Shown in pieces: positions 43,191 through 54,542 of a stretch of 64,000 bases of DNA. Source of the DNA: Schauerella aestuarii (GTDB lineage: Bacteria; Pseudomonadota; Gammaproteobacteria; Burkholderiales; Burkholderiaceae_B); the NCBI RefSeq assembly GCF_009866805.1, contig NZ_SIZW01000041.1, positions 806,001-870,000 on the forward strand, written 5' to 3'. Each line of letters opens with the position of its first letter. The first letter of the stretch is position 1. Position numbers and translations under genes: made by a program. The notes beneath the pieces are model-generated. The model saw only the letters and a list, made by a program, of their open reading frames with translations, made no database searches and was not told the DNA's origin.

Positions 43191-43253
43191 AGGCAGGAAA
43201 GGCAGGCAGGAAAGGCAGGCAGGAACGGCAGGCAGGAACGGCAGGCAGGAAAC
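43191..43253. repeat. 13-bp minisatellite upstream of the antiporter gene
   Basis: Four exact-length units (AGGCAGGAAAGGC twice, AGGCAGGAACGGC twice) run from 43191 to 43242, followed by a partial AGGCAGGAAAC to 43253. Related degenerate copies occur just upstream. The strand is purine-rich on +. It lies between the AmpG-like gene and ATG 43317. Confidence 0.9.
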
Positions 43254-43316
43254 ATTTAGACTGTGAGCGGCTGCTAGCATCCGCGGTCCCTTGCCGTTAT
43301 CGCACCAGAGGCCGCC

Positions 43317-44579
43317 ATGGACGCAAGCACGATTCATTATGTTGCCGCAGGGCTGTTCGCCTTCGCGCTCATTCATACCTTCGCCGCAAAATCGATCGAG
43401 AAGCTGTCGCTGCGTTATCCGCGGCATGGCGGCATGTTCCATTTGCTGGGCGAGGTGGAGGTGGTATTCGGCTTCTGGGCCGCCCTTCTCATCGCTGCGA
43501 TGGCACTCATCGCCGGTGGCGAATCCGCACTGAGTTACGCCGAATCTCGCAATTACACCGAGCCGCTGTTCGTCTTTGTCGTGATGGTGGTGGCCGCTTC
43601 TCGGCCGATTCCGTTGGCGATGATGCAAACCGTCGATGCCATGGCGCGTGTGCTGCCGATGCGCGATGCCACGGCGCGAGTGTGGCTGGGGCTGGCCTTG
43701 GTGCCGCTTGCCGGATCCTTGATCACCGAGCCTGCCGCGATGACGATCGCGGCGTTGATGCTGCGCGCGCAGGTGTTTCGCGCAGGCGTGCCCGAACGGC
43801 TCAAGTACGCCGCATTGGGGGTGCTGTTCGTCAATATATCGGTGGGTGGCACGCTCACCTCCTACGCCGCACCGCCGGTGCTGATGGTGGCGCAGGCCTG
43901 GGGTTGGGATACGGCGTTCATGGCCGCCACCTTCGGTTGGAAAGCGGCGATTGCCCTGCTGATCAACGCCAGCGCAATCACGTATCTGCTGCGCGAGTAC
44001 GTCAATACGGCGCCGCCGATCGCCGTGCATGGCCGTGAGCGCGCGCCGATTCCGCTGCTGGTCACGGTGATTCATGTGATCTTTCTCGCCGGCGTGGTGG
44101 TGTTTGCGCATCACCCGGTCGTTTTTCTGGCGCTGTTCCTCTTTTTCATCGGTTACACACAGGCGTATCCCGCCGCCCAAAATCCACTCATCATCAAGGA
44201 AGCGTTGCTGGTCGGGTTTTTCTTGGGCGGTCTTGTGGTGCTGGGCGGCATGCAGCAATGGTGGCTGCAGCCTATCGTGTCAAGCCTGGCGCCTGCGGCG
44301 TTGTTCATCAGCGCATTGGGCCTTACGGCAATTACGGATAACGCTGCGCTCACTTACCTCGGTTCGCTGATCGTGGGCATGTCGGACGAGGCCAAGTACA
44401 TGCTGATGGCGGGTGCCGTGGCAGGTGGCGGCTTGACCGTGATCGCCAATGCGCCCAATCCCGCAGGGGTGGCGCTGTTGCGCCGGGGCTTCGAGCATGA
44501 AGCCGTCGGGATGGGGAGCTTGCTGCTGGGGGCGCTGCCGCCCACCGTGGTGGCGGGCGGGCTGCTGTTTCTGCTTTGA
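43317..44579 (+). CDS. Putative Na+/H+ antiporter family protein
   Basis: The 420-residue protein has about 11-12 predicted membrane helices and the conserved segments ASRPIPLAMMQ, GSLITEPAAMTIAALML, GGTLTSYAAPPVLM and TDNAALTYLGSL of the putative Na+/H+ antiporter family (related to the CitMHS/NhaB ion transporter fold). It may exchange cations or transport dicarboxylates. A purine-rich minisatellite lies 64 bases upstream and may influence expression. Confidence 0.82.
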   Translation: MDASTIHYVAAGLFAFALIHTFAAKSIEKLSLRYPRHGGMFHLLGEVEVVFGFWAALLIAAMALIAGGESALSYAESRNYTEPLFVFVVMVVAASRPIPLAMMQTVDAMARVLPMRDATARVWLGLALVPLAGSLITEPAAMTIAALMLRAQVFRAGVPERLKYAALGVLFVNISVGGTLTSYAAPPVLMVAQAWGWDTAFMAATFGWKAAIALLINASAITYLLREYVNTAPPIAVHGRERAPIPLLVTVIHVIFLAGVVVFAHHPVVFLALFLFFIGYTQAYPAAQNPLIIKEALLVGFFLGGLVVLGGMQQWWLQPIVSSLAPAALFISALGLTAITDNAALTYLGSLIVGMSDEAKYMLMAGAVAGGGLTVIANAPNPAGVALLRRGFEHEAVGMGSLLLGALPPTVVAGGLLFLL

Positions 44580-44583
44580 GCGT

Positions 44584-45366
44584 TCAGACGCCGGGGTAGT
44601 CGTAGTCGATCGTCAGCGGCGCATGGTCGCTGAAGCGGTCGGTTTTGTAGATCGATGCCGCAGTCGCGGTGGCGGCGATATCGGCGGTGGCGATCTGGTA
44701 GTCGATGCGCCATCCCACGTTGTTGGCGCGCGCCTGTCCGCGGTTGCTCCACCAGGTGTAGGCGTCGCCCGTGGCTTCCGGGTGCAGACGGCGATACACG
44801 TCGACCCAGGCCAGCTCGTCGAACACGCGCGTGAGCCATGCCCGCTCTTCAGGCAGGAAACCGCTGTTCTTGAGATTGCCTTTCCAATTCTTCAGGTCGA
44901 TTTCCTTGTGCGCGATGTTCCAGTCGCCACACAGGATGACTTCGCGTCCGCGGCGGGCGAGATCGATCAGGTGGGCGAAAAAGTGCTCCATGAACACAAA
45001 CTTCGCCGACTGACGGTGATCGCCGCTCGAGCCCGACGGCAAGTAGAGCGAGATGACTGACAGCTTGTCGTAGACCAGTTCGATATACCGGCCTTCAGCA
45101 TCGATTTCGGGAATGCCCAGACCTTCGATGACTTGCAGTGGCTGCTTGCGGGCGATGATGCCAACCCCGCTGTAGCCCTTCTTCTCGGCGTAGTGGAAAT
45201 AGCCGTAGCAGCCATCGGGGTTGAGCATGTCTGCCGTCATGTCGGCGGCCTGCGCCTTGAGTTCTTGCAGGCAGACGAAGTCCGCGTTCTGCTGGGCGAG
45301 CCAAGGCAGAAAACCTTTGTTGACGGCTGAACGGATGCCGTTCAGATTGGCGGAGATGACGCGCAT
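44584..45366 (-). CDS. xth: Exodeoxyribonuclease III
   Basis: The 260-residue protein has the AP-endonuclease/ExoIII fold: [10 protein letters not shown], the metal Glu in [15 protein letters not shown], and the catalytic [11 protein letters not shown] at the C-terminus. It acts in base excision repair. It faces the antiporter gene, with 4 bases between stops, and is divergent from pyrE. Confidence 0.93.
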   Translation of the reverse strand: MRVISANLNGIRSAVNKGFLPWLAQQNADFVCLQELKAQAADMTADMLNPDGCYGYFHYAEKKGYSGVGIIARKQPLQVIEGLGIPEIDAEGRYIELVYDKLSVISLYLPSGSSGDHRQSAKFVFMEHFFAHLIDLARRGREVILCGDWNIAHKEIDLKNWKGNLKNSGFLPEERAWLTRVFDELAWVDVYRRLHPEATGDAYTWWSNRGQARANNVGWRIDYQIATADIAATATAASIYKTDRFSDHAPLTIDYDYPGV

Positions 45367-45459
45367 GGGAGCTCTCTATCGGGTCAGGTGACTCGCAGTG
45401 TAAAAGAATCGCGGATAATGTCGCCTTCGCCAATTGCTTTGCCGCCGCGCCAATCCACC

Positions 45460-46143
45460 ATGACCGCTTCCACACCGTCCACTTCCGCCGTCGATTTCGT
45501 GCGCTTCGCGCTGTCTGCCAACGTGCTGCGTTTCGGCAGTTTCAAGGTCAAGTCCGGCCGCATCAGCCCGTATTTTTTCAACGCGGGCTTGTTCAATAGC
45601 GGCGCGCTGGTGGGCAAGCTGGCGCAGTTTTACGCCGATGCGCTGGCGCAGTCCGGTGTGCCGTTCGATATGCTGTTCGGGCCGGCCTACAAAGGCATTC
45701 CGCTGGCCACCGCCACGTCGGTGGCACTGGCGAGTCATCCCGACATGGCGGGCCGCGATATTCCATTTGCCTACAACCGCAAAGAGGCCAAGGATCACGG
45801 CGAGGGCGGCACGCTCGTGGGCGCGCCGTTGGCCGGCCGGGTCGTCATCATCGACGACGTCATCACGGCGGGCACCTCGGTGCGCGAGTCGGTCGACATC
45901 ATTCGCGCCGCGGGCGCGGAGCCCGCTGCCGTGCTGATCGCCATGGACCGCATGGAACGCGCCGGTGCCGACGATGCCTTGTCGGCGCATTCGGCGGTGC
46001 AAGCGGTGGCCGATACGTATGGCATACCGGTGGTGAGCATCGCATCGCTCACCGATATCCTGACGTTGATCGAGCGTGACGATACGTTTGCCGAACATCG
46101 CGCGGCAGTACTGGCGTACCGGTCGCGGTACGGCGTCGCGTAA
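45460..46143 (+). CDS. pyrE: Orotate phosphoribosyltransferase
   Basis: The 227-residue enzyme has the N-terminal [21 protein letters not shown], the catalytic-loop region [14 protein letters not shown] and the PRPP-binding [16 protein letters not shown] motif. It makes OMP in pyrimidine synthesis. ATG 45460 is chosen by comparison with the usual N-terminus; ATG 45418 and ATG 45388 are in frame. No good ribosome site was seen for any. Confidence 0.92.
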   Translation: MTASTPSTSAVDFVRFALSANVLRFGSFKVKSGRISPYFFNAGLFNSGALVGKLAQFYADALAQSGVPFDMLFGPAYKGIPLATATSVALASHPDMAGRDIPFAYNRKEAKDHGEGGTLVGAPLAGRVVIIDDVITAGTSVRESVDIIRAAGAEPAAVLIAMDRMERAGADDALSAHSAVQAVADTYGIPVVSIASLTDILTLIERDDTFAEHRAAVLAYRSRYGVA

Positions 46144-46148
46144 ATAAA

Positions 46149-46181
46149 ACAGCCCCGGCAGATCGAATCTGGCGGGGCTGT
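46149..46181. terminator. Hairpin between convergent pyrE and gatB
   Basis: ACAGCCCCG...CAGAT and ATCTG...CGGGGCTGT form a strong stem with a CGA loop. On the - strand it is followed by TTTTATTTA, so it should end the gatCAB transcript; it also follows the pyrE stop by 5 bases. Confidence 0.8.
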
Positions 46182-46225
46182 GCGGCGCGCGGTACCGCGC
46201 GCCCAGCGGATCCGAATGCCGCCGA

Positions 46226-47683
46226 TCAGGCGTCGAGTTTCGCCTTCAACAGATCGTTGACCTGCTGCGGATTGGCCTTGCCGCGAGCGGCTTTCATGAT
46301 CTGGCCGACCAGCGAGTTGAAGGCTTTTTGCTTGCCCGCGCGGTATTCGGCCACGATTGCCGGATTGGCGGCGAGCACCTCGTCGATCATGGCGCCGATC
46401 GCACCCGTATCGCTGATCTGCTTCAGGCCGCGCGCCTCGATGATGGCATCCGGTTGGCCGCCTGCTTCACCGGCCCACATCGCACCGAAAACCTCGCGGG
46501 CGATCTTGTTGGAAATCGTGCCATCGACGATGCGGTTGATGAGCGCGGCCAGCGCCGGCGCCTGAACCGGCATGGCGGCCACGGTTAGGTCATCGCGGTT
46601 CAGCGAGGCCGTGACTTCACCCATGATCCAGTTGGCGGCCAGCTTGGCCTGGCCCGCCGGCAATGCGCGCGCCACCGTCTCGAAATAGGCCGACATGGCC
46701 GCATCGGATGTGATCTGCGCGGCGTCGTAGGCCGAGAGGTCGTATTCGGTTTCGAAGCGTGCGCGCTGGGCGTCGGGCAGCTCCGGCATCTCGGCGCGCA
46801 CCCGTGCGATCCAGTCTTCGCCGATGATCAGCGGGGGCAGATCGGGATCGGGGAAATAGCGGTAGTCGTGCGCGTCTTCCTTGCTGCGCATGCTGCGCGT
46901 TTCGTCGCGATCGGCGTCGTACAGGCGCGTCTCTTGAACGACCGTGCCGCCGTCTTCGATGAGTTCGATCTGACGGCGCACTTCGTACTGAATGGCACGT
47001 TCGAGAAAGCGGAACGAGTTGACGTTCTTGACCTCGGCACGCGTGCCGAACTCCGCCTGGCCTTCCGGCCGCACCGAGACGTTGGCATCGATGCGAAACG
47101 AGCCTTCCTGCATATTGCCGTCGCAGATGCCGAGCCACAGCACCAGCGCATGCAGCTTGCGTGCGTAGGCCACGGCTTCGGCCGCCGAGCGCATTTCGGG
47201 CTCGGTCACGATTTCGAGCAATGGTGTGCCCGCGCGGTTCAAATCGATGCCGCTTGCGGGTGCGCCGTTGGGCAGCGAAAAATCGTCGTGCATCGACTTG
47301 CCGGCGTCTTCTTCCAGATGCGCGCGCGTCAGGTTGATCGTGCGCTCTTCTTCGCCCACGAAAAACGACACCGTGCCGCCTTGCACCACCGGGATCTCGT
47401 ACTGGCTGATCTGGTAGTTCTTGGGCAGGTCGGGATAGAAATAGTTTTTACGCGCAAAGATCGAGCGCGGCGCGATGTGCGCATTCACCGCCAGGCCGAA
47501 GCGGATCGCGCGCTCGACGGCGCCGCGGTTCATGACCGGCAGGCTGCCGGGCAGGGCGAGATCGACCAGATTGGCCTGAGTGTTGGGCGCCGCGCCGAAG
47601 CGCGTGCTGCTGCCCGAAAAAATCTTGGATTCGGTCGAGAGCTGAACGTGCGTCTCGAGCCCGATGACGATTTCCCAACGCAT
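46226..47683 (-). CDS. gatB: Aspartyl/glutamyl-tRNA amidotransferase subunit B
   Basis: The 485-residue protein has the GatB signature [15 protein letters not shown] at the N-terminus, [20 protein letters not shown], and the [19 protein letters not shown] motif; the C-terminal third includes the YqeY-like tail. It activates and binds misacylated Glu-tRNA-Gln or Asp-tRNA-Asn. It is third in gatCAB, 53 bases after gatA. Confidence 0.95.
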   Translation of the reverse strand: MRWEIVIGLETHVQLSTESKIFSGSSTRFGAAPNTQANLVDLALPGSLPVMNRGAVERAIRFGLAVNAHIAPRSIFARKNYFYPDLPKNYQISQYEIPVVQGGTVSFFVGEEERTINLTRAHLEEDAGKSMHDDFSLPNGAPASGIDLNRAGTPLLEIVTEPEMRSAAEAVAYARKLHALVLWLGICDGNMQEGSFRIDANVSVRPEGQAEFGTRAEVKNVNSFRFLERAIQYEVRRQIELIEDGGTVVQETRLYDADRDETRSMRSKEDAHDYRYFPDPDLPPLIIGEDWIARVRAEMPELPDAQRARFETEYDLSAYDAAQITSDAAMSAYFETVARALPAGQAKLAANWIMGEVTASLNRDDLTVAAMPVQAPALAALINRIVDGTISNKIAREVFGAMWAGEAGGQPDAIIEARGLKQISDTGAIGAMIDEVLAANPAIVAEYRAGKQKAFNSLVGQIMKAARGKANPQQVNDLLKAKLDA

Positions 47684-47736
47684 ACTGGCGTCCTAATGTG
47701 CAATACAAGTGCAAAACAAACTGCGGATGACGAGGT

Positions 47737-49266
47737 TCAAGCGCCGGGGCGCTGGCGATGCCAATCGGTGACTTGCTGATAACGATCGGCGACGGCCAAC
47801 AGTCGGCCTTCGTCGAAATAATTGCCGATGATCTGCAGGCCGACAGGGCGTTTGGCATGGGCGGCGACGCCGAAGCCGCACGGCACCGACATGGCAGGCA
47901 GGCCGGCCAGGCTCACGCCCAGCGTGTATACATCCGCCAGCCAGTCGGCCGTGGGGTCGTCGCGGTTTTCGCCGATGTTCTTGGCCACGCCCGGCGTGAC
48001 CGGACCCATGATCACATCGCACTGTTCGAACGCACTGCGGAAATCGTCGACGATCATGCGGCGCAGGCGTTGGGCTTGCAGGTAGTAAGCGTCGTAATAG
48101 CCATGCGACAGCACGTACGCGCCGATCAGCATGCGGCGCTGCACTTCCGGGCCCAGCCCTTCGGCACGCGAGCGGCTCGTCATGTCGGCCAGATCGGTGT
48201 AGGTGGCGGTGCGGTGACCGTATCGCACACCGTCGTAGCGCGACAGGTTGCTCGAGGCTTCCGCGGGCGCGATCACGTAGTACGCGGGAATCGCAAGCTC
48301 GGTGCGGGGCAGCGAAATCGCGACGCGCACGGCGCCCAGCGACTCGTAAACCGCCAAGGCAGCTTCGACGGCCGCGGCCACTTCCGGCGTCAGTCCGGCG
48401 CCGAAGTACTCCTTCGGCACCCCGATGCGCAGGCCTTCGAGCGGCCGGCTGCTCTTGGCGTCGAAAGCAGTTTGTGCGTGGTTGAAATCAGTGCGCACCC
48501 GGCCCGGCGCATTAGCAACGCCGTTGCAGGTTTCGATGCTGGTGGCGTCGCGCTCGTCGAAGCCGCTGACCACGTCGAGAATTTCAAGGAGGTCGCGGCT
48601 GCTGGCGGCGATAGGGCCGGCCTGATCCAGGCTGGAGCCGAACGCCACCATGCCGAAGCGCGAGACGGTGCCGTAGGTGGGTTTGATGCCACTGACCCCG
48701 CACAGCGCGGCGGGCTGACGTACCGAGCCCCCCGTATCGGTGCCGGTGGATGCGGGCACCAGGCGAGCGGCGACGGCGGCGGCCGAGCCGCCCGACGAGC
48801 CGCCGGGCACCGCCAGGCGATCCCACGGGTTGCGCACGGCACCGAAGGCTGAGTTTTCGTTGCCCGATCCCATCGCGAATTCGTCGCAATTGAGCTTGCC
48901 CAGGGACACGGCACCGGCAGTAGCGAGCCGCTCGACCACGGTCGCGTCGAACGGGCTGGTGTAGTTCGCCAGCATCTTGCTGGCGGCGGTGGTGCGCCAC
49001 TGGCGCGTGACGAACACGTCCTTGTGGGCGATGGGCACGCCGGTCAGCGGGCCCGCGGTGCCGGCTGCAATGGCCGCGTCTGCCGCACGCGCTTGCGCCA
49101 GCGTGAGCTCGGCATCGGTGTGCAGAAAGGCATTCAGGTCGCCGGCACCGGCAATGGCGTCCAACGCGCTCTGGGCGAGTTCGACGGCGCTGACCTGACG
49201 GGCGGCGACGGCGTCGCGCAAGGCGGCGATGCCGTCGAATTGGGTGTGAAGCGGGGCTGTCGACAT
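47737..49266 (-). CDS. gatA: Aspartyl/glutamyl-tRNA amidotransferase subunit A
   Basis: The 509-residue amidase-signature protein shows the catalytic Lys in PIAHKDVF, the Ser-cisSer-Lys set in [14 protein letters not shown] and [14 protein letters not shown]. It releases ammonia from glutamine for tRNA amidation. ATG 49266 (MSTAPL) is the start; the open frame beyond overlaps gatC. It is 4 bases after gatC. Confidence 0.95.
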   Translation of the reverse strand: MSTAPLHTQFDGIAALRDAVAARQVSAVELAQSALDAIAGAGDLNAFLHTDAELTLAQARAADAAIAAGTAGPLTGVPIAHKDVFVTRQWRTTAASKMLANYTSPFDATVVERLATAGAVSLGKLNCDEFAMGSGNENSAFGAVRNPWDRLAVPGGSSGGSAAAVAARLVPASTGTDTGGSVRQPAALCGVSGIKPTYGTVSRFGMVAFGSSLDQAGPIAASSRDLLEILDVVSGFDERDATSIETCNGVANAPGRVRTDFNHAQTAFDAKSSRPLEGLRIGVPKEYFGAGLTPEVAAAVEAALAVYESLGAVRVAISLPRTELAIPAYYVIAPAEASSNLSRYDGVRYGHRTATYTDLADMTSRSRAEGLGPEVQRRMLIGAYVLSHGYYDAYYLQAQRLRRMIVDDFRSAFEQCDVIMGPVTPGVAKNIGENRDDPTADWLADVYTLGVSLAGLPAMSVPCGFGVAAHAKRPVGLQIIGNYFDEGRLLAVADRYQQVTDWHRQRPGA

Positions 49267-49270
49267 GGAC

Positions 49271-49579
49271 TTACTCGATGACCTTGGGAACCAGAAACAC
49301 GCCTTCCGCGGTGGCGGGGGCGTTGGCGAGGAGCGCCTGGCGCTGCTCGACGGAGGCCGTCTCGGTGACGGCATCCTCGCGCAGCCGCAGGCTGACCTCG
49401 GCGAGCGCCGACAGCGGGTGCGCCAACGGCTCCACGCCGGTGGTGTCCACCGACTGCAGCTTGGCAATGATGTCGAGCATGCCGTTTAATTCGTGCTCCG
49501 CGCGGGTCAACTGATCCGGAGTCAATGCGATGCGGGCCAGCCGAGCGATGCGGACCACGTCCTGTTCTGTGAGCGCCAT
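49271..49579 (-). CDS. gatC: Aspartyl/glutamyl-tRNA amidotransferase subunit C
   Basis: The 102-residue protein has the GatC pattern [13 protein letters not shown], then [25 protein letters not shown]. It holds GatA and GatB together. It is the first gene of gatCAB, divergent from mreB across about 230 bases. Confidence 0.93.
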   Translation of the reverse strand: MALTEQDVVRIARLARIALTPDQLTRAEHELNGMLDIIAKLQSVDTTGVEPLAHPLSALAEVSLRLREDAVTETASVEQRQALLANAPATAEGVFLVPKVIE

Positions 49580-49671
49580 GGGTAGTTACGAAAAAGATGA
49601 GATCGAGCGAATGGGCGCGTAGCCCGCGTGTTGCGGTCAATCCAGCGCTATGAACGTCAATTCGCCGGGAT

Positions 49672-49700
49672 TTGTGCGCTATTTCCGGCGAAATTATAAG
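49672..49700 (+). promoter_or_regulatory. Candidate sigma-70 promoter for the mre operon
   Basis: TTGTGC (49672-49677) and TATAAG (49695-49700) are separated by 17 bases in an A/T-rich patch within the gatC-mreB intergenic region. An alternative -10, TATGAT, lies at 49702. It would give a leader of about 100 bases before ATG 49808. By-eye call only. Confidence 0.45.
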
Positions 49701-49801
49701 TTATGATTCACGATTCCATCGCCGCGGCGTTTCGGCGGGCTTGCGTATACGCGAGTCAGACGCCCCCGCAGCATGACTTCACACACATCGAATCGAGCTG
49801 A

Positions 49802-50851
<1,050 letters not shown>

Positions 50852-50938
50852 CCGGCGCGGGCTTTTGCCGGCGTCCTCGGACGCGGGCACCGACCGGTTT
50901 CGATGGTTTGGTGCGCGCGGCGCTTGCATTGAGTATTC

Positions 50939-51826
50939 ATGGCAAGACATCACGGGACTCCGCGACTTTTTCGGCACGGCCCTTCGGCCGAAGTGCGGCT
51001 GTTGGTGCTGGCCCTGGTCGCTTTGGCGCTTTTGATCACCGATGCACGCATTCGCGTGCTCGATCCCGTTCGTCAGGCCGTGGCCGTTGCGCTCTATCCC
51101 TTTCAACGGGTGGTATTGCTGCCGCGCGATGGCGTACAAACCGTCTACGAATGGATGAACGCCGCGAGCCTGATCCGCAACGAGAACGAGGCGTTGCAAA
51201 GGCAGCGCATCGAGCTCTCGCAGGTGGCCTCGCATGCTGCCCAACTGGCCGCAGAAAACGCGCAGTTGCGTCGTCTGCTGGGCATTTCCGATACCACCGC
51301 CCAGTCCGCCGTGGTGGTCGAGGTGCTCTACGAGCCGCCCAATTCCTTCAATCAGCGTCTGGTGTTCAACAAAGGCAGTAACGCCGGCATCGCCCCAGGC
51401 ATGCCCGTGATCGACGAAGGCGGGGTGGTCGGGCAGATCATCCGCGTGACGCCGATGACGGCCGAAGCCGCCCTGGTGACCGACGAGCAGGTTTCCATCC
51501 CGGTGCAGATTTTGCGCAACGGGCTGCGCTTGATCGCGTTCGGCGGCGACTCCGCAGGCGAAATGGAAGTACGCTATCTGGCAGCCAATGCGGATATCCG
51601 TCAAGGCGACACGATTGTCACCAGCGGCGTCGGCGGCTTGTTTCCTGCCGGATTGCCGGTGGCCAAAGTCGATTCGGTCGAGCGCGATACGGCATCCGGT
51701 TTTGCGCGCGCGGTGGTTCAGCCGCTGGCGCATCCCGAGCGTTACCGGCACTTTCTGGTGCTGCAAGTGGATACAGCGGGCGCGAATATGAACCGTGACG
51801 AGGCACAGGCCGGTGAAAAGCAATAA
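50939..51826 (+). CDS. mreC: Rod-shape determining protein MreC
   Basis: The 295-residue protein has a membrane anchor (about residues 20-40), a coiled coil (about 70-115, with NENEALQRQRIELSQ) and a beta-rich periplasmic core with GVVGQIIRVTPM-type repeats. It bridges MreB/MreD and PBP2. It follows mreB by 87 bases and overlaps mreD. Confidence 0.94.
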   Translation: MARHHGTPRLFRHGPSAEVRLLVLALVALALLITDARIRVLDPVRQAVAVALYPFQRVVLLPRDGVQTVYEWMNAASLIRNENEALQRQRIELSQVASHAAQLAAENAQLRRLLGISDTTAQSAVVVEVLYEPPNSFNQRLVFNKGSNAGIAPGMPVIDEGGVVGQIIRVTPMTAEAALVTDEQVSIPVQILRNGLRLIAFGGDSAGEMEVRYLAANADIRQGDTIVTSGVGGLFPAGLPVAKVDSVERDTASGFARAVVQPLAHPERYRHFLVLQVDTAGANMNRDEAQAGEKQ

Positions 51827-52370
51827 GGCCAATCAAGCGAGCGCGCTGGCGGCGCGCCGCATCGTCGAGCCCGAACGCGTCGCGCGTCCGGCGCATACGG
51901 CATTCATGTGGGGCACGGTCATCGTGGCCTGGCTGGTGTCGCTCCTGCCCTGGCGGCTCTGGCCGGGCTCACCCGATCTGCTGCTGGTCGTGATTGCGTT
52001 CTGGTGCATTCACGAGCCGTCGCGCATCGGCATGTTTACCGCATTCGTCTTCGGCATCCTGATGGATGTGCATGACGCGGGTTTGCTCGGCGAACACGCC
52101 TTGGCGTACACCTTGGTGGCATACGGGGCGATCGTGCTGCATCGTCGTTTGCAGCGCTTCGATTTGCTCAGCCAGGCCATCCATATGCTGCCGGTGTTCA
52201 TCGTGGCCGAATTGCTTACCGTCGTGATTCACGCGTGGCTGGCAGGCGCCTGGCCCGGCTGGCAATGGGGCTTGGGCGCTGCGCTCACGGCCGCGATTTT
52301 TCCCGTGGTCGGATGGGTGTTGCATCTGCCTACCCGTGGTGCGGACGACGGCGAACCCGCGTCTTCCTGA
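51813..52370 (+). CDS. mreD: Rod-shape determining protein MreD
   Basis: The 185-residue protein has about five membrane helices, including TVIVAWLVSLLPWRLW and LVVIAFWCIHEPSRIGM with the conserved FGILMDVHDAGLLGEHALAY. GTG 51813 is preferred because GAGG lies ahead; GTG 51795 in the same frame is possible. It overlaps the mreC 3' end by 14 bases. It completes the MreBCD complex. Confidence 0.92.
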   Translation: MKSNKANQASALAARRIVEPERVARPAHTAFMWGTVIVAWLVSLLPWRLWPGSPDLLLVVIAFWCIHEPSRIGMFTAFVFGILMDVHDAGLLGEHALAYTLVAYGAIVLHRRLQRFDLLSQAIHMLPVFIVAELLTVVIHAWLAGAWPGWQWGLGAALTAAIFPVVGWVLHLPTRGADDGEPASS

Positions 52371-52373
52371 TTC

Positions 52374-54542
52374 ATGTTCGAATTCAAAAAAACCGGCCAG
52401 CAGCAGAAGCAGCGCTTTCGCTTTCGCGCCTGGGTGGGCGGTGCCTTCGCACTCGCCTTCTTTCTCGCGTTGGGCGGACGGTTCTGGTATTTGCAGGTTG
52501 ACCGCTACGAGGGATTTTCCGAGCGGGCCGATCGCAACCGGATTTCGGTGGTGCCGATCCCGCCGCGCCGCGGTCAGATTCTCGATCGCAACGGTGCCGT
52601 GCTGGCGCGCAACTACCGCACCTATACGCTTGAAGTCGTGCCGGCCAAGGCGGGCAATCTGGATGCGCTGTTCGAGCGCTTGATGCCGCTTGTGTATGTG
52701 AGCCCGGCGGATCAGCGCCGCTTCAAACGCCGCGTGGGCGAATCGAGCCGCTACGCCAGCCTGATGTTGCGCAATAACCTGAACGATACCGAGGCGGCGT
52801 GGTTTTCGGCGCACGCCTTCGAATTTCCGGGTGTTGAATTGCGCGCCCGCTGGGTGCGCGAATATCCGTTCGGGCAGGTGGCCGGTCACGTCGTCGGATA
52901 TATCGGGCGCATCGCCGAGAACGACGTCGAAAATCTCGAAGAGGCCGGCCAGCTCGGCAATTATCGCGGCACCGATGTGATCGGCAAGAAAGGCGTCGAG
53001 AAGACCTGGGAAGCGGTCTTGCACGGCCAGACCGGTCTGGACGAAGTGGAAGTCAATGCGGCGGGCCGCCCCGTGCGCGCGTTGCGCCGGGTCGATCCCG
53101 TGCCGGGCGCCGATATCAAGTTGTCGCTGGACATGGGCTTGCAACGTGTGGCCGAGAACGCATTCGGGAATCGCCGTGGCGCGCTGGTGGCGATCGAGCC
53201 GGCCACGGGGCAGATCCTCGCCTTCGTGTCGCAGCCGTCGTTCGATCCCAATCTGTTCATCGACGGCATCGATGTGGAAAGCTGGCGCGGACTGAACGAG
53301 TCGCCCGATCATCCGCTCATCAATCGGCCGTTGTACGGCACTTATCCGATCGGTTCGACGTACAAGCCGTTTGTGGCGCTGGCGGCGCTGGAGCTGGGCA
53401 AACGCTCGGCTTCGCAGCGGGTGTCCGATCCCGGTTACTTCGAGTTCGGCGGTCAACGCTTCCGCAACGCGGGCAGCGCGGCCTATGGGTCGACCGACAT
53501 GCACAAGGCGCTGGTAGTGTCTTCGGACACGTATTTCTATTCGTTGGGCCCGGAAATCGGCGTCAACGCATTGCACGATTTCTCGAAGCAGTTCGGCTTC
53601 GGGCAATTGACCGGTATCGATCTGGAAGGCGAGCGGGCTGGTGTGTTGCCTTCGACCGAATGGAAACGCCGCGCGTATAAAAAACGCGAACAGCAGCAAT
53701 GGTATGCGGGCGAAACGATTTCGGTCGCGGTGGGCCAGGGCTACAACTCGTTCACGTTGCTGCAGCTGGCGCAAGCCACTTCCACGCTTGCCAACAACGG
53801 CCTGTATCTGAAGCCCCACATCGTGGCGGCCAAGAAAGATACGCGCAATGGCCGCGAAGACGACGTCATTCCAGGCTCATACCAGATCCCCTTGAAGCAG
53901 CAGAACATCGACGTCGTGAAGTCGGCCTTGGCCGATGTGGTGCGCGTCGGCACGGCGCGGCGGGCGTTTGCGGGCACGCCTTATCAGGCGGCCGGCAAGA
54001 CAGGCACCGCGCAGGTGTATAGCCTGCGCGGTGCGAAGTACAGTGCGTCGTCGATCGACGAACGCCTGCGCGATCACGCGTTGTTCATGGGTTTCGCACC
54101 GGCCGACAAGCCGAAGATCGCCGTGGCGCTGATCGTTGAAAACGCCGGTTGGGGCGCCAGCGTGGCCGCGCCCGTTGCACGCCAGGTGTTCGACTACTGG
54201 CTGCTGCACAAGATTCCGGATGGTCCGGCCAATCCCGATCCTGAAGAGGGCGTGGAGGAAGAGGGCGACGTGGTCGATATCGGCACCGATGCGCCCGGCG
54301 CGCCGTCGCAGCCCCTGGTGCCGCCTGCCCCGGCGTTGCCGCTGGTGCCCACGGGCGCCACCGATGAATCGGCGGAATCGTATCTGCCGTTCAATGGGCA
54401 TCCGCTGTTGCGCGGGCCATTTCCGCCTCCGCCGTTCGATACGCGTGTCGCGCCGACGGTGGCGTTGCCGCCGACCAATAGTTTGTCGTATCGGGCGATC
54501 GGTATGCCGACCGCCACGATTTTGCCTCCCGATACCCCATGA
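52374..54542 (+). CDS. mrdA: Penicillin-binding protein 2 (transpeptidase)
   Basis: The 722-residue class B PBP has one N-terminal anchor, a pedestal domain, and the transpeptidase domain with active-site Ser328 in GSTYKPF, SSDTYFYSLG as the second motif and KTGTAQV as the third. It elongates the lateral wall with RodA. A proline-rich, low-complexity C-terminal tail of about 110 residues extends beyond the usual end. It overlaps rodA by 4 bases (ATGA). Confidence 0.95.
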   Translation: MFEFKKTGQQQKQRFRFRAWVGGAFALAFFLALGGRFWYLQVDRYEGFSERADRNRISVVPIPPRRGQILDRNGAVLARNYRTYTLEVVPAKAGNLDALFERLMPLVYVSPADQRRFKRRVGESSRYASLMLRNNLNDTEAAWFSAHAFEFPGVELRARWVREYPFGQVAGHVVGYIGRIAENDVENLEEAGQLGNYRGTDVIGKKGVEKTWEAVLHGQTGLDEVEVNAAGRPVRALRRVDPVPGADIKLSLDMGLQRVAENAFGNRRGALVAIEPATGQILAFVSQPSFDPNLFIDGIDVESWRGLNESPDHPLINRPLYGTYPIGSTYKPFVALAALELGKRSASQRVSDPGYFEFGGQRFRNAGSAAYGSTDMHKALVVSSDTYFYSLGPEIGVNALHDFSKQFGFGQLTGIDLEGERAGVLPSTEWKRRAYKKREQQQWYAGETISVAVGQGYNSFTLLQLAQATSTLANNGLYLKPHIVAAKKDTRNGREDDVIPGSYQIPLKQQNIDVVKSALADVVRVGTARRAFAGTPYQAAGKTGTAQVYSLRGAKYSASSIDERLRDHALFMGFAPADKPKIAVALIVENAGWGASVAAPVARQVFDYWLLHKIPDGPANPDPEEGVEEEGDVVDIGTDAPGAPSQPLVPPAPALPLVPTGATDESAESYLPFNGHPLLRGPFPPPPFDTRVAPTVALPPTNSLSYRAIGMPTATILPPDTP

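Noticed and set aside
43191-43253. CRISPR array or insertion-sequence end
   Set aside because: Units are contiguous 13-mers with no spacers, and there is no transposase or inverted terminal repeat.
42633-44258. 541-codon open frame on the - strand across two transporter genes and the minisatellite
   Set aside because: The product is His/Arg/Gln-rich shadow sequence, and both transporters on the + strand have clear family motifs.
47758-48852. 364-codon open frame antisense to gatA
   Set aside because: No recognisable domain; gatA is complete with all amidase motifs on the - strand.
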